This document shows positions 29,151 through 37,245 of a stretch of DNA of 64,000 nucleotides, in pieces. Positions within the stretch are counted from its first letter, which is position 1, and the number at the start of each line of letters is the position of its first letter. This DNA comes from Mycobacterium sp. 141 (lineage in GTDB: Bacteria; Actinomycetota; Actinomycetes; Mycobacteriales; Mycobacteriaceae), in contig NZ_KB908258.1 in assembly GCF_000382405.1 (NCBI RefSeq), forward strand, positions 310,001 through 374,000, read 5' to 3'. The notes below the pieces were generated by a model. That model was not told where the DNA came from. It made no database searches and saw only the letters and a program-made list of their open reading frames with translations. A program made the translations under genes and the position numbers.

Positions 29151-30278
29151 CTAAGCCACTGAGATTGAAACGATTTTCATACTGACGAGTTCACGGAAGA
29201 GCTCAATACCCTTCTCTCCCAACCTATCCTTCTCAAACTCGATGTAGCCGACGCTGCTAAAGTTTGAAGGAAGTTCTATGCCCTTCTCTTTGAAAACGAC
29301 GATCCTGTCGCCGTAGAGCACCGAGGAAGCCCCCAGCTCGTGGGAGACATTCTCGCTGGGGCGCCAGATGCTGTTCCCATCCTTATCAAAGTATTCTTTG
29401 TCGGCAGTGAAGATGAGGATGGCGGCTCCGCACTCCTGCATGACATCAGCGACCTTTTGCGGAATGGGTCGCGCCCGGTTCGGCTCCTCAACAGCTTGCT
29501 TATGAGGAATCCCGTATTCGTTCAGGATCTTGACGAGCTGTTCCATTGGCTGACGGTTGGATCCATGCCCCAAGAAGATCGCGTTCTTCTTGATGCGGTC
29601 GGGGGCCGGCGGCGGTGGATCAACCTGTTCCGTTTGAGTCTCAGACGTATCTGCACCACCGGTGCCGGGGTCAGTTTCGACCTCCGGAACTACCAAGGAG
29701 TTCTCAACAGCCTCCCCAGATACGACCGATGATCCGATGTCGACGAAATCCTTGTCCTTGATCCTCTTGATGAATCCAACGTAGTTGGCATTCTCGATCA
29801 GAAGGTCATACACGGCAGACGTCCGGTCGACGGGCACATTGAACGTGGCCAGGACGTTCTGCGCGATGTGCTTCGGAGGAAGTTGGGAACCGTCGTACTT
29901 TGTGTAGAACTTCTGGGCGACGGAGGGCTTCAAGGCGGCGTCGCGCAGTGCGGCCTTGTCGTCGTCGACTTCCGTAGGCGTTACTACCCGCGCACCAAGG
30001 TGGGTTATGGCTATCTCAGGAGCATTCGGGCCTCCTTCCGTTAACCCATACCCCAGCGCCGCGCCGCAGATCGTACGAAACGTCCCTGAACTCGGAGTCA
30101 TTTCCAATGCCGCGGCCACATCAATGGGACGGGTCGGATGTGACGCGTAGTTCTCAGCGATCGCCACAGGTACACGGATTGCCTTTTGCAAACCCATCGA
30201 AGGAATGTCGGCCTGGCTGATCTTGGTGCCCCTTGGCCGGTTAGTCCCGCCAGGAGCGGCGTCACTCTCGATCTTCAT
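29151..30278 (-). CDS. TIR-like NADase-type effector with N-terminal winged-helix-like region
   Basis: The product is 375 residues from ATG 30278 (in-frame ATGs at 30290 and 30308 are possible). Residues about 30-180 look like one or two winged helices (SHPTRPIDVAAALEMTPSSG, ITHLGARVVTPTE). An acidic Pro-rich linker (200-228) leads to a PF10137-type TIR-like domain (about 231-350): KNAIFLGHGS, ILIFTADKEYF, NVSHELGASSVLYGDRI and KEKGIELPSNF. Glu314 in NVSHELG matches the catalytic glutamate of TIR NADases. Related domains occur as NAD-depleting effectors in anti-phage systems. It is divergent from a HEPN gene and visibly less GC-rich than its neighbours. Anti-phage function is inferred. Confidence 0.8.
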   Translation of the reverse strand: MKIESDAAPGGTNRPRGTKISQADIPSMGLQKAIRVPVAIAENYASHPTRPIDVAAALEMTPSSGTFRTICGAALGYGLTEGGPNAPEIAITHLGARVVTPTEVDDDKAALRDAALKPSVAQKFYTKYDGSQLPPKHIAQNVLATFNVPVDRTSAVYDLLIENANYVGFIKRIKDKDFVDIGSSVVSGEAVENSLVVPEVETDPGTGGADTSETQTEQVDPPPPAPDRIKKNAIFLGHGSNRQPMEQLVKILNEYGIPHKQAVEEPNRARPIPQKVADVMQECGAAILIFTADKEYFDKDGNSIWRPSENVSHELGASSVLYGDRIVVFKEKGIELPSNFSSVGYIEFEKDRLGEKGIELFRELVSMKIVSISVA

Positions 30279-30287
30279 ACCCTGCAC

Positions 30288-30331
30288 CATACACGCTATA
30301 CATGACATACGCTACATTCGTCGCATACGCT
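30288..30331. promoter_or_regulatory. Three direct repeats with 18-bp period in the TIR/HEPN promoter
   Basis: CATACACGCT (30288), CATACGCT (30306) and CATACGCT (30324) start exactly 18 bp apart between the divergent start codons. Each exact copy contains TACGCT, which fits the -10 consensus TANNNT. A protein binding these iterons would control both genes; the winged-helix-like part of the TIR protein is a candidate. Confidence 0.65.
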
Positions 30332-30367
30332 GAATGTTGGCGACTGAGGTGATAACAAGGAGGCGAG

Positions 30368-31030
30368 ATGGCATCGAAGGCCCAGGCCGCGTTCGACAAG
30401 AACTGCGAAGACATCGACAGGCTGCTGGAACTTCACGCCAGCATCACGGGCACCGCGCCAGGGCGGCGTAGACAAGTCGAAGTTCTGAATAAAGCGGCTA
30501 TCGTCCTCGTCACGGCGTTCTGGGAGGCCTACTGTGAAGACGTCGCCGCGGAGGGACTGGCACACCTGGTCCAACACTCTCCGGAGGCTCAAAAACTTCG
30601 GCTCGAGCTCAAGAAACAGATCGTGAAGGAGTTGAGCGACGACGACAATCAACTCGCGGTCTGGCAGTTGGCCGATACCGGCTGGAAACAAGTTCTGAGA
30701 TCGCGACTCGATCGTCTACGCGAAGAACGCAACCGGAAGCTGAACACGCCGAAGACCGCTCAGATCGATGAGCTGTTCGTCAAAGCCCTTGGAGTCAAGA
30801 AGATCTCAGCTAAGTGGGCATGGAGCGGAATGTCGGTATCATCAGCCTCCGAAAAGCTCGACAAATACGTAGCGCTTCGCGGCTCAATCGCACATAGAGG
30901 GTCGGCTTCGGCAAGTGTTCACAAATCGCACGTAACTGACTACTACGAGCACGTGAAGAAACTCGTGGGCAAGACTGGTGGGGCGGTGAACACCGTCGTT
31001 CGAGGAGCTACCGGCAAGACACTCTGGTAG
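30368..31030 (+). CDS. HEPN-domain protein (RiboL-PSP-HEPN type), candidate RNase
   Basis: The 220-residue, largely helical protein starts at ATG 30368 with AAGGAGG in ideal position. VLNKAAIVLVTAFWEAYCEDVA (about 39-60) and the RX4H motif RGSIAH (Arg171, His176) followed by RG match the HEPN domains of the RiboL-PSP/MAE_28990 group. HEPN proteins with RX4H are metal-independent RNases in toxin-antitoxin, Abi and CRISPR systems. It is paired with the divergent TIR-like gene and shares its promoter repeats. Which of the two senses infection is unknown. Confidence 0.78.
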   Translation: MASKAQAAFDKNCEDIDRLLELHASITGTAPGRRRQVEVLNKAAIVLVTAFWEAYCEDVAAEGLAHLVQHSPEAQKLRLELKKQIVKELSDDDNQLAVWQLADTGWKQVLRSRLDRLREERNRKLNTPKTAQIDELFVKALGVKKISAKWAWSGMSVSSASEKLDKYVALRGSIAHRGSASASVHKSHVTDYYEHVKKLVGKTGGAVNTVVRGATGKTLW

Positions 31031-31055
31031 TTGGCGGCTTCCATCCTGTTGACAC

Positions 31056-31151
31056 TTGCTGGTCCAGCAACATCCCGACCAACAGCGCGAACGGATTGTC
31101 CTCGAGCAGAGCATCGGCGGCCGGGTCTTGAACTAGCTGCAGTTTCGCCAC
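31056..31151 (-). pseudogene. Fossil 5' end of the original Rv1156-like gene
   Basis: From GTG 31151 the minus strand reads VAKLQLVQDPAADALLEDN, then PFALLVGMLLDQQ, the N-terminus of Rv1156-type proteins. Similarity ends after DQQ at about 31056; the frame runs on as unrelated VSTGWKPP to a stop at 31008, inside the HEPN gene. The intact copy at 28495-29070 has the same segment (PFALLVAMLLDQQ) with a different leader. The two copies bracket the TIR/HEPN block. Confidence 0.78.
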
Positions 31152-31255
31152 GCTGTCAGCTTAGGACCACCCGGTGCCGGGGTTTTGCCGCCTGTGTCAG
31201 TGCAGTGTGCGAACGTGTACGCGATAACCGGTGGATATGCCCATAGGAGATGGAC

Positions 31256-31552
31256 ATGAGACGTGTGTTTGCACCTCTTCTCGCAGCGGTGGTTACCGCT
31301 ATTGCCTTGGCCGCCACGGCCAATGCAGTGCCAGACCAGGGCACGCCGGCATTCGCCGAGTACATGCAAGGGCTCGACCGCAATGGCTACCACCTGAATC
31401 CAGACACCGCGTGGCGCGTTGCCCACCAGGCGTGTATCGGCGGCCTACCGGGATACATCGGTTTGGAACTGGCCGCGCAAGGCGTCATCGGCCCCGGAGC
31501 ACAGGAGCGGGTGATGGACGTTGCCAGAAAGTACGCCTGCCCGGTTCAGTAA
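31256..31552 (+). CDS. Secreted DUF732 protein
   Basis: The 98-residue protein starts at ATG 31256, which is 6 bp from AGGAG; an ATG at 31250 touches the AGGAG and is less likely. A signal peptide (VFAPLLAAVVTAIALAATAN) precedes a mature domain of about 75 residues with two cysteines (HQACIGG, KYACPV) expected to form a disulfide. DUF732 proteins are abundant secreted mycobacterial proteins of unknown role. Confidence 0.85.
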   Translation: MRRVFAPLLAAVVTAIALAATANAVPDQGTPAFAEYMQGLDRNGYHLNPDTAWRVAHQACIGGLPGYIGLELAAQGVIGPGAQERVMDVARKYACPVQ

Positions 31553-31604
31553 TCAGCGGGCTTCGGTCATCATCTCGACCTGGGCGGGCGAACTGAGCGC
31601 CCGA

Positions 31605-31654
31605 ATGTCACGCCAGCGTGGCGCTGGATCTCCGCAGCCACTCTGGCGTGACGT
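31605..31654. repeat. Intergenic palindrome, family A copy 3
   Basis: GTCACGCCAGCGTGGC (31607-31622) faces GCCACTCTGGCGTGAC (31637-31652), 15 of 16 pairing, with a 14-bp loop; flanking bases extend the stem. It lies between the DUF732 and MFS genes, both on the plus strand. Confidence 0.85.
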
Positions 31655-31698
31655 TCGACACGGAATTGCACGGCCGTGCCGACACGTTGGTATGGCAC

Positions 31699-32928
31699 AT
31701 GCCTGATCTCCGGCGCTTTTCGTTCGGCCATCGCTCCGGCTCCGCCTTCGCGTTCGCCCTGCTCGCCTACGCCTTCGCGGCCATCATGGTCGGCACGACC
31801 CTGCCCACCCCGATGTACGCGCTGTACGCCGAGCGGATGCATTTCGCAGTCCTGACCACCACGGTCATCTATGCGGCCTACGCCGGCGGGGTCCTTTTCG
31901 CGTTGCTGGTGTTCGGTCGCTGGTCCGATGCAGTGGGCCGACGGCCTATGCTGCTGGCCGCTGTGGTGGCCGCGCTGGCCAGCGCGGTGGTGTTCCTCGT
32001 CGCCGATTCGGTGCCGCTACTGCTCGTGGGACGAGTGCTGTCCGGCCTGTCGGCGGGTCTGTTCACCGGGACAGGCACGGCCGCGGTCATCGAGGCCGCG
32101 CCGCGCCGCTGGCACGCACGCGCCGCCACCGTCGCGACGATCGCCAACATCGGTGGTCTCGGCGCCGGACCGCTGCTGGCCGGCCTGCTGGTGCAGTACG
32201 CTCCGCATCCGCTGCAGTTGCCGTTCCTCATCCACATCGCACTCGCCGCCATGGCCGGCATCGCTATCTTGGTCGTCCCGGAGACCTCGGAACGCATCGG
32301 CAGTATCGGCGTGCAACGCCTCTCCGTTCCGGTCGAGGTACGCGCGATATTCATCATCGCGGCGCTGGCGGCATTCGCCGGCTTCGCCGTGGCCGGCCTG
32401 TTCACCGCGGTGGCGCCGTCATTCCTCGCCAATGTCATCGGCATCGACAACCATGCGATCGCGGGTGCCATCGCATGTTCGATCTTTGCCGCATCCGCTG
32501 TCGCACAGATCGGCGCGACACGCATTCCCCCGCAACGGGCAGTGGCGGTGGGCTGCGCCATCCTGGCGGTCGGCATGGTCATTCTGACGGCCGCGCTGTA
32601 CTTTTCGTCGCTACCCGGGTTGATCGCCGCGGCCGTGGTGTCAGGTGCGGGACAAGGCATCAGCTTCAGCCGCGGGTTGGCCGCCGTCGCCGAGCTGACG
32701 CCGCCCGGACGCCGCGCCGAGGTCAGTTCCACCTACTTCGTCGTCGCCTATGTGGCGATCTCGTTGCCGGTGGTCAGCGAGGGGCTGGCGGCGCGCGACT
32801 GGGGCCTGCGGACTGCAGGCCTGGCCTTTGCCATCGCCGTCGGGGTGCTTTCGGTGATCTGCATGGTGGCGATCCTCTGGCAGGAGTCCCGGCAGACGCG
32901 CACAGTCGATTTGAGTGCTTCTACCTAG
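31699..32928 (+). CDS. Major facilitator superfamily exporter
   Basis: The 409-residue membrane protein has twelve predicted helices. MFS motif A appears as GRWSDAVGRRPMLL after helix 2, and GRVLSGLSAGLFTGTG fits motif B/C in helices 4-5, the drug/proton antiporter pattern. ATG 31699 is used because the open frame upstream runs through the palindrome. The substrate cannot be told. It is followed 35 bp later by an acyltransferase-3 membrane protein and the two may be co-transcribed. Confidence 0.85.
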   Translation: MPDLRRFSFGHRSGSAFAFALLAYAFAAIMVGTTLPTPMYALYAERMHFAVLTTTVIYAAYAGGVLFALLVFGRWSDAVGRRPMLLAAVVAALASAVVFLVADSVPLLLVGRVLSGLSAGLFTGTGTAAVIEAAPRRWHARAATVATIANIGGLGAGPLLAGLLVQYAPHPLQLPFLIHIALAAMAGIAILVVPETSERIGSIGVQRLSVPVEVRAIFIIAALAAFAGFAVAGLFTAVAPSFLANVIGIDNHAIAGAIACSIFAASAVAQIGATRIPPQRAVAVGCAILAVGMVILTAALYFSSLPGLIAAAVVSGAGQGISFSRGLAAVAELTPPGRRAEVSSTYFVVAYVAISLPVVSEGLAARDWGLRTAGLAFAIAVGVLSVICMVAILWQESRQTRTVDLSAST

Positions 32929-32963
32929 GTCCGATGGCGCGAGCCGGCCTTAGCGTTGCTGCC

Positions 32964-34307
32964 ATGACCAGTGCTGCCGCCACGCCGGCCCGGAAAGCCG
33001 CATCACTGTTTCCCACCCCCGCAGAAGTCGAGGCAACCACGCCGGCCGGCCGTGACCGGGCCATCGATGTGATCCGCGTCGTGTCCCTGGTCGCCGTGGT
33101 GTTCGGACACACGGTCATGGCGACGAGCACCATCCGCGACGACGTCTTCGTCTGGAGCAACCTGCTCACAGCGTCGACCGTGTTCCAGGCCCTGACCTGG
33201 GTGTTCCAGATCATGCCGCTGTTCTTCTTCGCCGGGGTCGCCGCATCCGTGACGTCCTGGCGGCCCGGCATCTCGCCGCGGGCGGTGCCCGCAATCCAGC
33301 CATGGGGTGACTGGCTGCTCAAGCGTTGCACCCGGCTATACCGGCCGGTGTTCTACTACCTGGCGTTCTGGGGCGTGACGCTGACGGTGCTGCGGTTCGT
33401 GCTCCCGGTGCACGTGTATGAGCCGGTCGCAGGAATTTCGATCCAGCTGCTGTGGTTCCTCGGCGCATACGTGCTGGTGCTCGCCGCGGTGCCGCTACTG
33501 GCCCGGATCACCACGACCGCGCAGCTGGCCGCAGCTGTGATCGGCACGTATGCGTTCATCGCCACAATCGACGTAATCCGCATCAACGTCAACGGATACA
33601 CCACGCTGGGCTATCTCAACACCGTGGTGTGGTTGATCCCCGGCATGTTCGGGGTCGCCTACCGCCGCGGACTGCTCCCCGCCCGCTCGGCCCTGGCGAT
33701 CGGCTTCGTCGCGCTCGGCGTAAACCTGGCGCTGCTGATCTTCGGACCCTATGAGCTGAGCCTGGTGGGCATCGAGAGCCAGCATCTGAAGAACATGACA
33801 CCGCCGTCGTTGTTGCTGGCCGGGCACGCCATCATGATGTGCGCGTTTGCGATCGCCGCGGCACCCGCGATCTCCCGCTGGGCGCAGCGGCCCCGCGTCT
33901 GGTGGCTGGCCGCGATCGGCAACTCCGGTGCGATGACGCTGTACCTCTGGCACATGCCACTGCTGCTGGGTATGCACTTGGTATTCGATCGCCTGGGCTT
34001 GGACCGGTACGACCCGGCCTCCCCCGGATTCATCGCACTGTCGGTGGTACAGCTGGCACTGATGGCCGTCCTGGTGGCGACGGCGTTCGTCGCGCTGCGA
34101 CCGCTGGAGAACTCACCGCTGCCACTGTGGGACGGCGGATCGGTGGGCAAGCCCGGAATCCGCAGCGCCGCAGTCGGTTTGCTGCTCTGCACGGCGGGTG
34201 CAGCCACGCTGATCTCGGTGGCGTGGGGGCTCAGGGACCAGGGCCTGTATTGCGTCGCGATGATGCTCACGGCGCTGGCTGCGGCCCGCTGGCTGGCGTC
34301 GCGCTAA
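32964..34307 (+). CDS. Acyltransferase 3 family membrane protein
   Basis: The 447-residue protein has about ten to eleven helices. The family's N-terminal motif appears as RAIDVIRVVSLVAVVFGHT, with the His expected to be catalytic. Other pieces are FQIMPLFFFAGVAAS, LLKRCTRLYRPVFYYLAFW and GAMTLYLWHMPLLLGMH. Such enzymes transfer acyl groups to sugars or lipids across the membrane. ATG 32934 in the same frame is an alternative start. The acceptor is unknown; its position next to an exporter suggests envelope modification. Confidence 0.85.
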   Translation: MTSAAATPARKAASLFPTPAEVEATTPAGRDRAIDVIRVVSLVAVVFGHTVMATSTIRDDVFVWSNLLTASTVFQALTWVFQIMPLFFFAGVAASVTSWRPGISPRAVPAIQPWGDWLLKRCTRLYRPVFYYLAFWGVTLTVLRFVLPVHVYEPVAGISIQLLWFLGAYVLVLAAVPLLARITTTAQLAAAVIGTYAFIATIDVIRINVNGYTTLGYLNTVVWLIPGMFGVAYRRGLLPARSALAIGFVALGVNLALLIFGPYELSLVGIESQHLKNMTPPSLLLAGHAIMMCAFAIAAAPAISRWAQRPRVWWLAAIGNSGAMTLYLWHMPLLLGMHLVFDRLGLDRYDPASPGFIALSVVQLALMAVLVATAFVALRPLENSPLPLWDGGSVGKPGIRSAAVGLLLCTAGAATLISVAWGLRDQGLYCVAMMLTALAAARWLASR

Positions 34308-34474
34308 CCGCTCTTGCGGCGGAACTCCCTGCGGTTCTCTACCGGGCCGTGCGTGCGGGGCTGCTTGTTGCCACCGTCTTTGTGCGCCGATCCACCGGCT
34401 GAGTGGGCCTTCTTTCGTTCCAGCGCCTCCCGGAACTTACGTTTGGTGTCGTCTTCTTCCGGTGTCTCCGCCAT
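34304..34474 (-). CDS. DUF5302-type small basic protein
   Basis: The 56-residue protein begins MAETPEEDDTKRKFREALER and ends ENRREFRRKSG, with a His/Gly/Lys-rich middle. It matches small actinobacterial proteins of the DUF5302 type, which are hydrophilic and probably disordered. It is convergent with the acyltransferase gene, overlapping it by 4 bp. It ends just beyond the Rv1155-like gene on the same strand. Confidence 0.7.
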   Translation of the reverse strand: MAETPEEDDTKRKFREALERKKAHSAGGSAHKDGGNKQPRTHGPVENRREFRRKSG

Positions 34475-34491
34475 GGGGCCAGCCTAGCCAA

Positions 34492-35788
<1,297 letters not shown>

Positions 35789-35861
35789 CTCCGGCCGCTC
35801 GCGCCGAATATTGTGTCAGGCAAAGGGCAGAAACTGGCCACCCTGCTCAAGGAGTAATCCC

Positions 35862-36377
35862 ATGCCCCGATATGCGGTCTTTCTGCGCGGCGTCAACGTC
35901 GGCGGGGTGAACCTCAAGATGGCCGAGGTGGCCAAGGCCTTCACCGAGGCCGGCTTCGACCACGTCAAGACGGTCCTTGCCAGCGGAAATGTGTTGCTGG
36001 ACAGCAGATCCGGCACCAAGGCTGTGCGGAGCGCCGCCGAGCGGACGCTGCGCGACACGTTCGGTTACGAGGCGTGGGTGCTGGTGTACGACGTCAAGAC
36101 CGTGGCAGCGATAGCCACCAGCTACCCGTTCGAGCGTGAAGTCGAAGGCCATCATTCATATGTCACGTTCGTCGACGACGCCGAGCTGCTCGATGAACTG
36201 GCGGCCCTGCAACCGGGCCCCGAGGAGAAGGTGCAGCGCGGTGACGGCGTGCTCTACTGGCAGGTGGCCCGCAACACCACCCTGGACAGCACCATCGGCA
36301 AGACCATGGGCAAGAAGCGGTACAAGTCCTCGACCACGACCCGCAACCTGCGCACGTTGGACAAGGTGCTGCGCTGA
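35862..36377 (+). CDS. DUF1697 protein
   Basis: The 171-residue protein starts at ATG 35862 after AAGGAG. The family N-terminus YAVFLRGVNVGGVNLKM, the segment VKTVLASGNVLLDS and the C-terminal KTMGKKRYKSSTTTRNLRT are well conserved in DUF1697 proteins across bacteria. No catalytic role is established. It is encoded between two paralogous methyltransferase genes on the same strand, with 25 bp to the second, so it may share their transcript. Confidence 0.88.
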   Translation: MPRYAVFLRGVNVGGVNLKMAEVAKAFTEAGFDHVKTVLASGNVLLDSRSGTKAVRSAAERTLRDTFGYEAWVLVYDVKTVAAIATSYPFEREVEGHHSYVTFVDDAELLDELAALQPGPEEKVQRGDGVLYWQVARNTTLDSTIGKTMGKKRYKSSTTTRNLRTLDKVLR

Positions 36378-36402
36378 GGCGGATTGATCTACATTCGTGC
36401 CC

Positions 36403-37242
36403 ATGACGGGTACCCCAGTTGCCAAGGTGGACGGCAGTGCGCTGACCGGTGTCTCGGAGACCGCGCTGCTGACGTTGCAGGTGCGGGCGACCGAGGCGCG
36501 CCGCGCTGATTCCCTGATCGACGATCCGATGGCGATCCAACTGGTCGACTCGATCGATTTCGACTTCGCCAAGTTCGGGCCCAGCAGGCGCCAGGACATG
36601 GCCTTGCGCGCGCTGGCCTTCGATGGTGTCACCCGCCGCTATCTGGTCGACCATCCGAAAGCCACCGTCGTCGCCCTCGCCGAAGGCCTACAGACCAGCT
36701 TCTACCGGCTCGACGCCGCCGGTGTAGGCCACGAGTTCCGCTGGCTCACGGTCGATCTGCCGCCGATGATCGAGCTGCGCAGCAAGCTGTTGCCGGCGTC
36801 CGAGCGGGTCGGCGTGTGCGCGCAATCGGCGCTGGACTTCAGCTGGATGGACCGCGTCGATACCACCGACGGCGTGTTCATCACCGCCGAGGGACTGTTG
36901 ATGTACCTGCAGCCCGATGAGGCGATGTCACTGATCACGGCTTGCGCGCAACGGTTCGGAGGCGGCCAGATGATGTTCGACCTGCCGCCGGCCTGGTTCA
37001 GCGCCTGGAGCCGTCGCGGTCTATGGACGTCGCTGCGGTACAAGCTGCCGCCCATGCCGTTCAGCATGTCGCCGGCGCAGGCCGCCGACCTGGTCAACAC
37101 CGTTGCGGGCATCCGCGCAGTGCGCGACGTTCCGCTGCCTGCCGGGCGGGGCCGGCTGATCAATACCCTGCTGCGGTCGGTGCAGCGGTTACCCGCACTG
37201 GATTCCGTGCGCCCGGCGTGCACGCTGCTGGAATTCGGCTGA
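36403..37242 (+). CDS. Class I SAM-dependent methyltransferase, LCMT/PF04072 family (copy 2, Rv1153c-like)
   Basis: The 279-residue paralogue of the gene at 34967 carries VVALAEGLQTSFYRLD, WLTVDLPPMIELRSK, QSALDFSWMDRVD and FITAEGLLMYLQ. The GTG at 36397 is an alternative start two codons upstream. Synteny points to Rv1153c, an omt of unknown substrate. The 3' end is 3 bp from the convergent P450 fusion gene. Confidence 0.87.
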   Translation: MTGTPVAKVDGSALTGVSETALLTLQVRATEARRADSLIDDPMAIQLVDSIDFDFAKFGPSRRQDMALRALAFDGVTRRYLVDHPKATVVALAEGLQTSFYRLDAAGVGHEFRWLTVDLPPMIELRSKLLPASERVGVCAQSALDFSWMDRVDTTDGVFITAEGLLMYLQPDEAMSLITACAQRFGGGQMMFDLPPAWFSAWSRRGLWTSLRYKLPPMPFSMSPAQAADLVNTVAGIRAVRDVPLPAGRGRLINTLLRSVQRLPALDSVRPACTLLEFG

Positions 37243-37245
37243 CGG

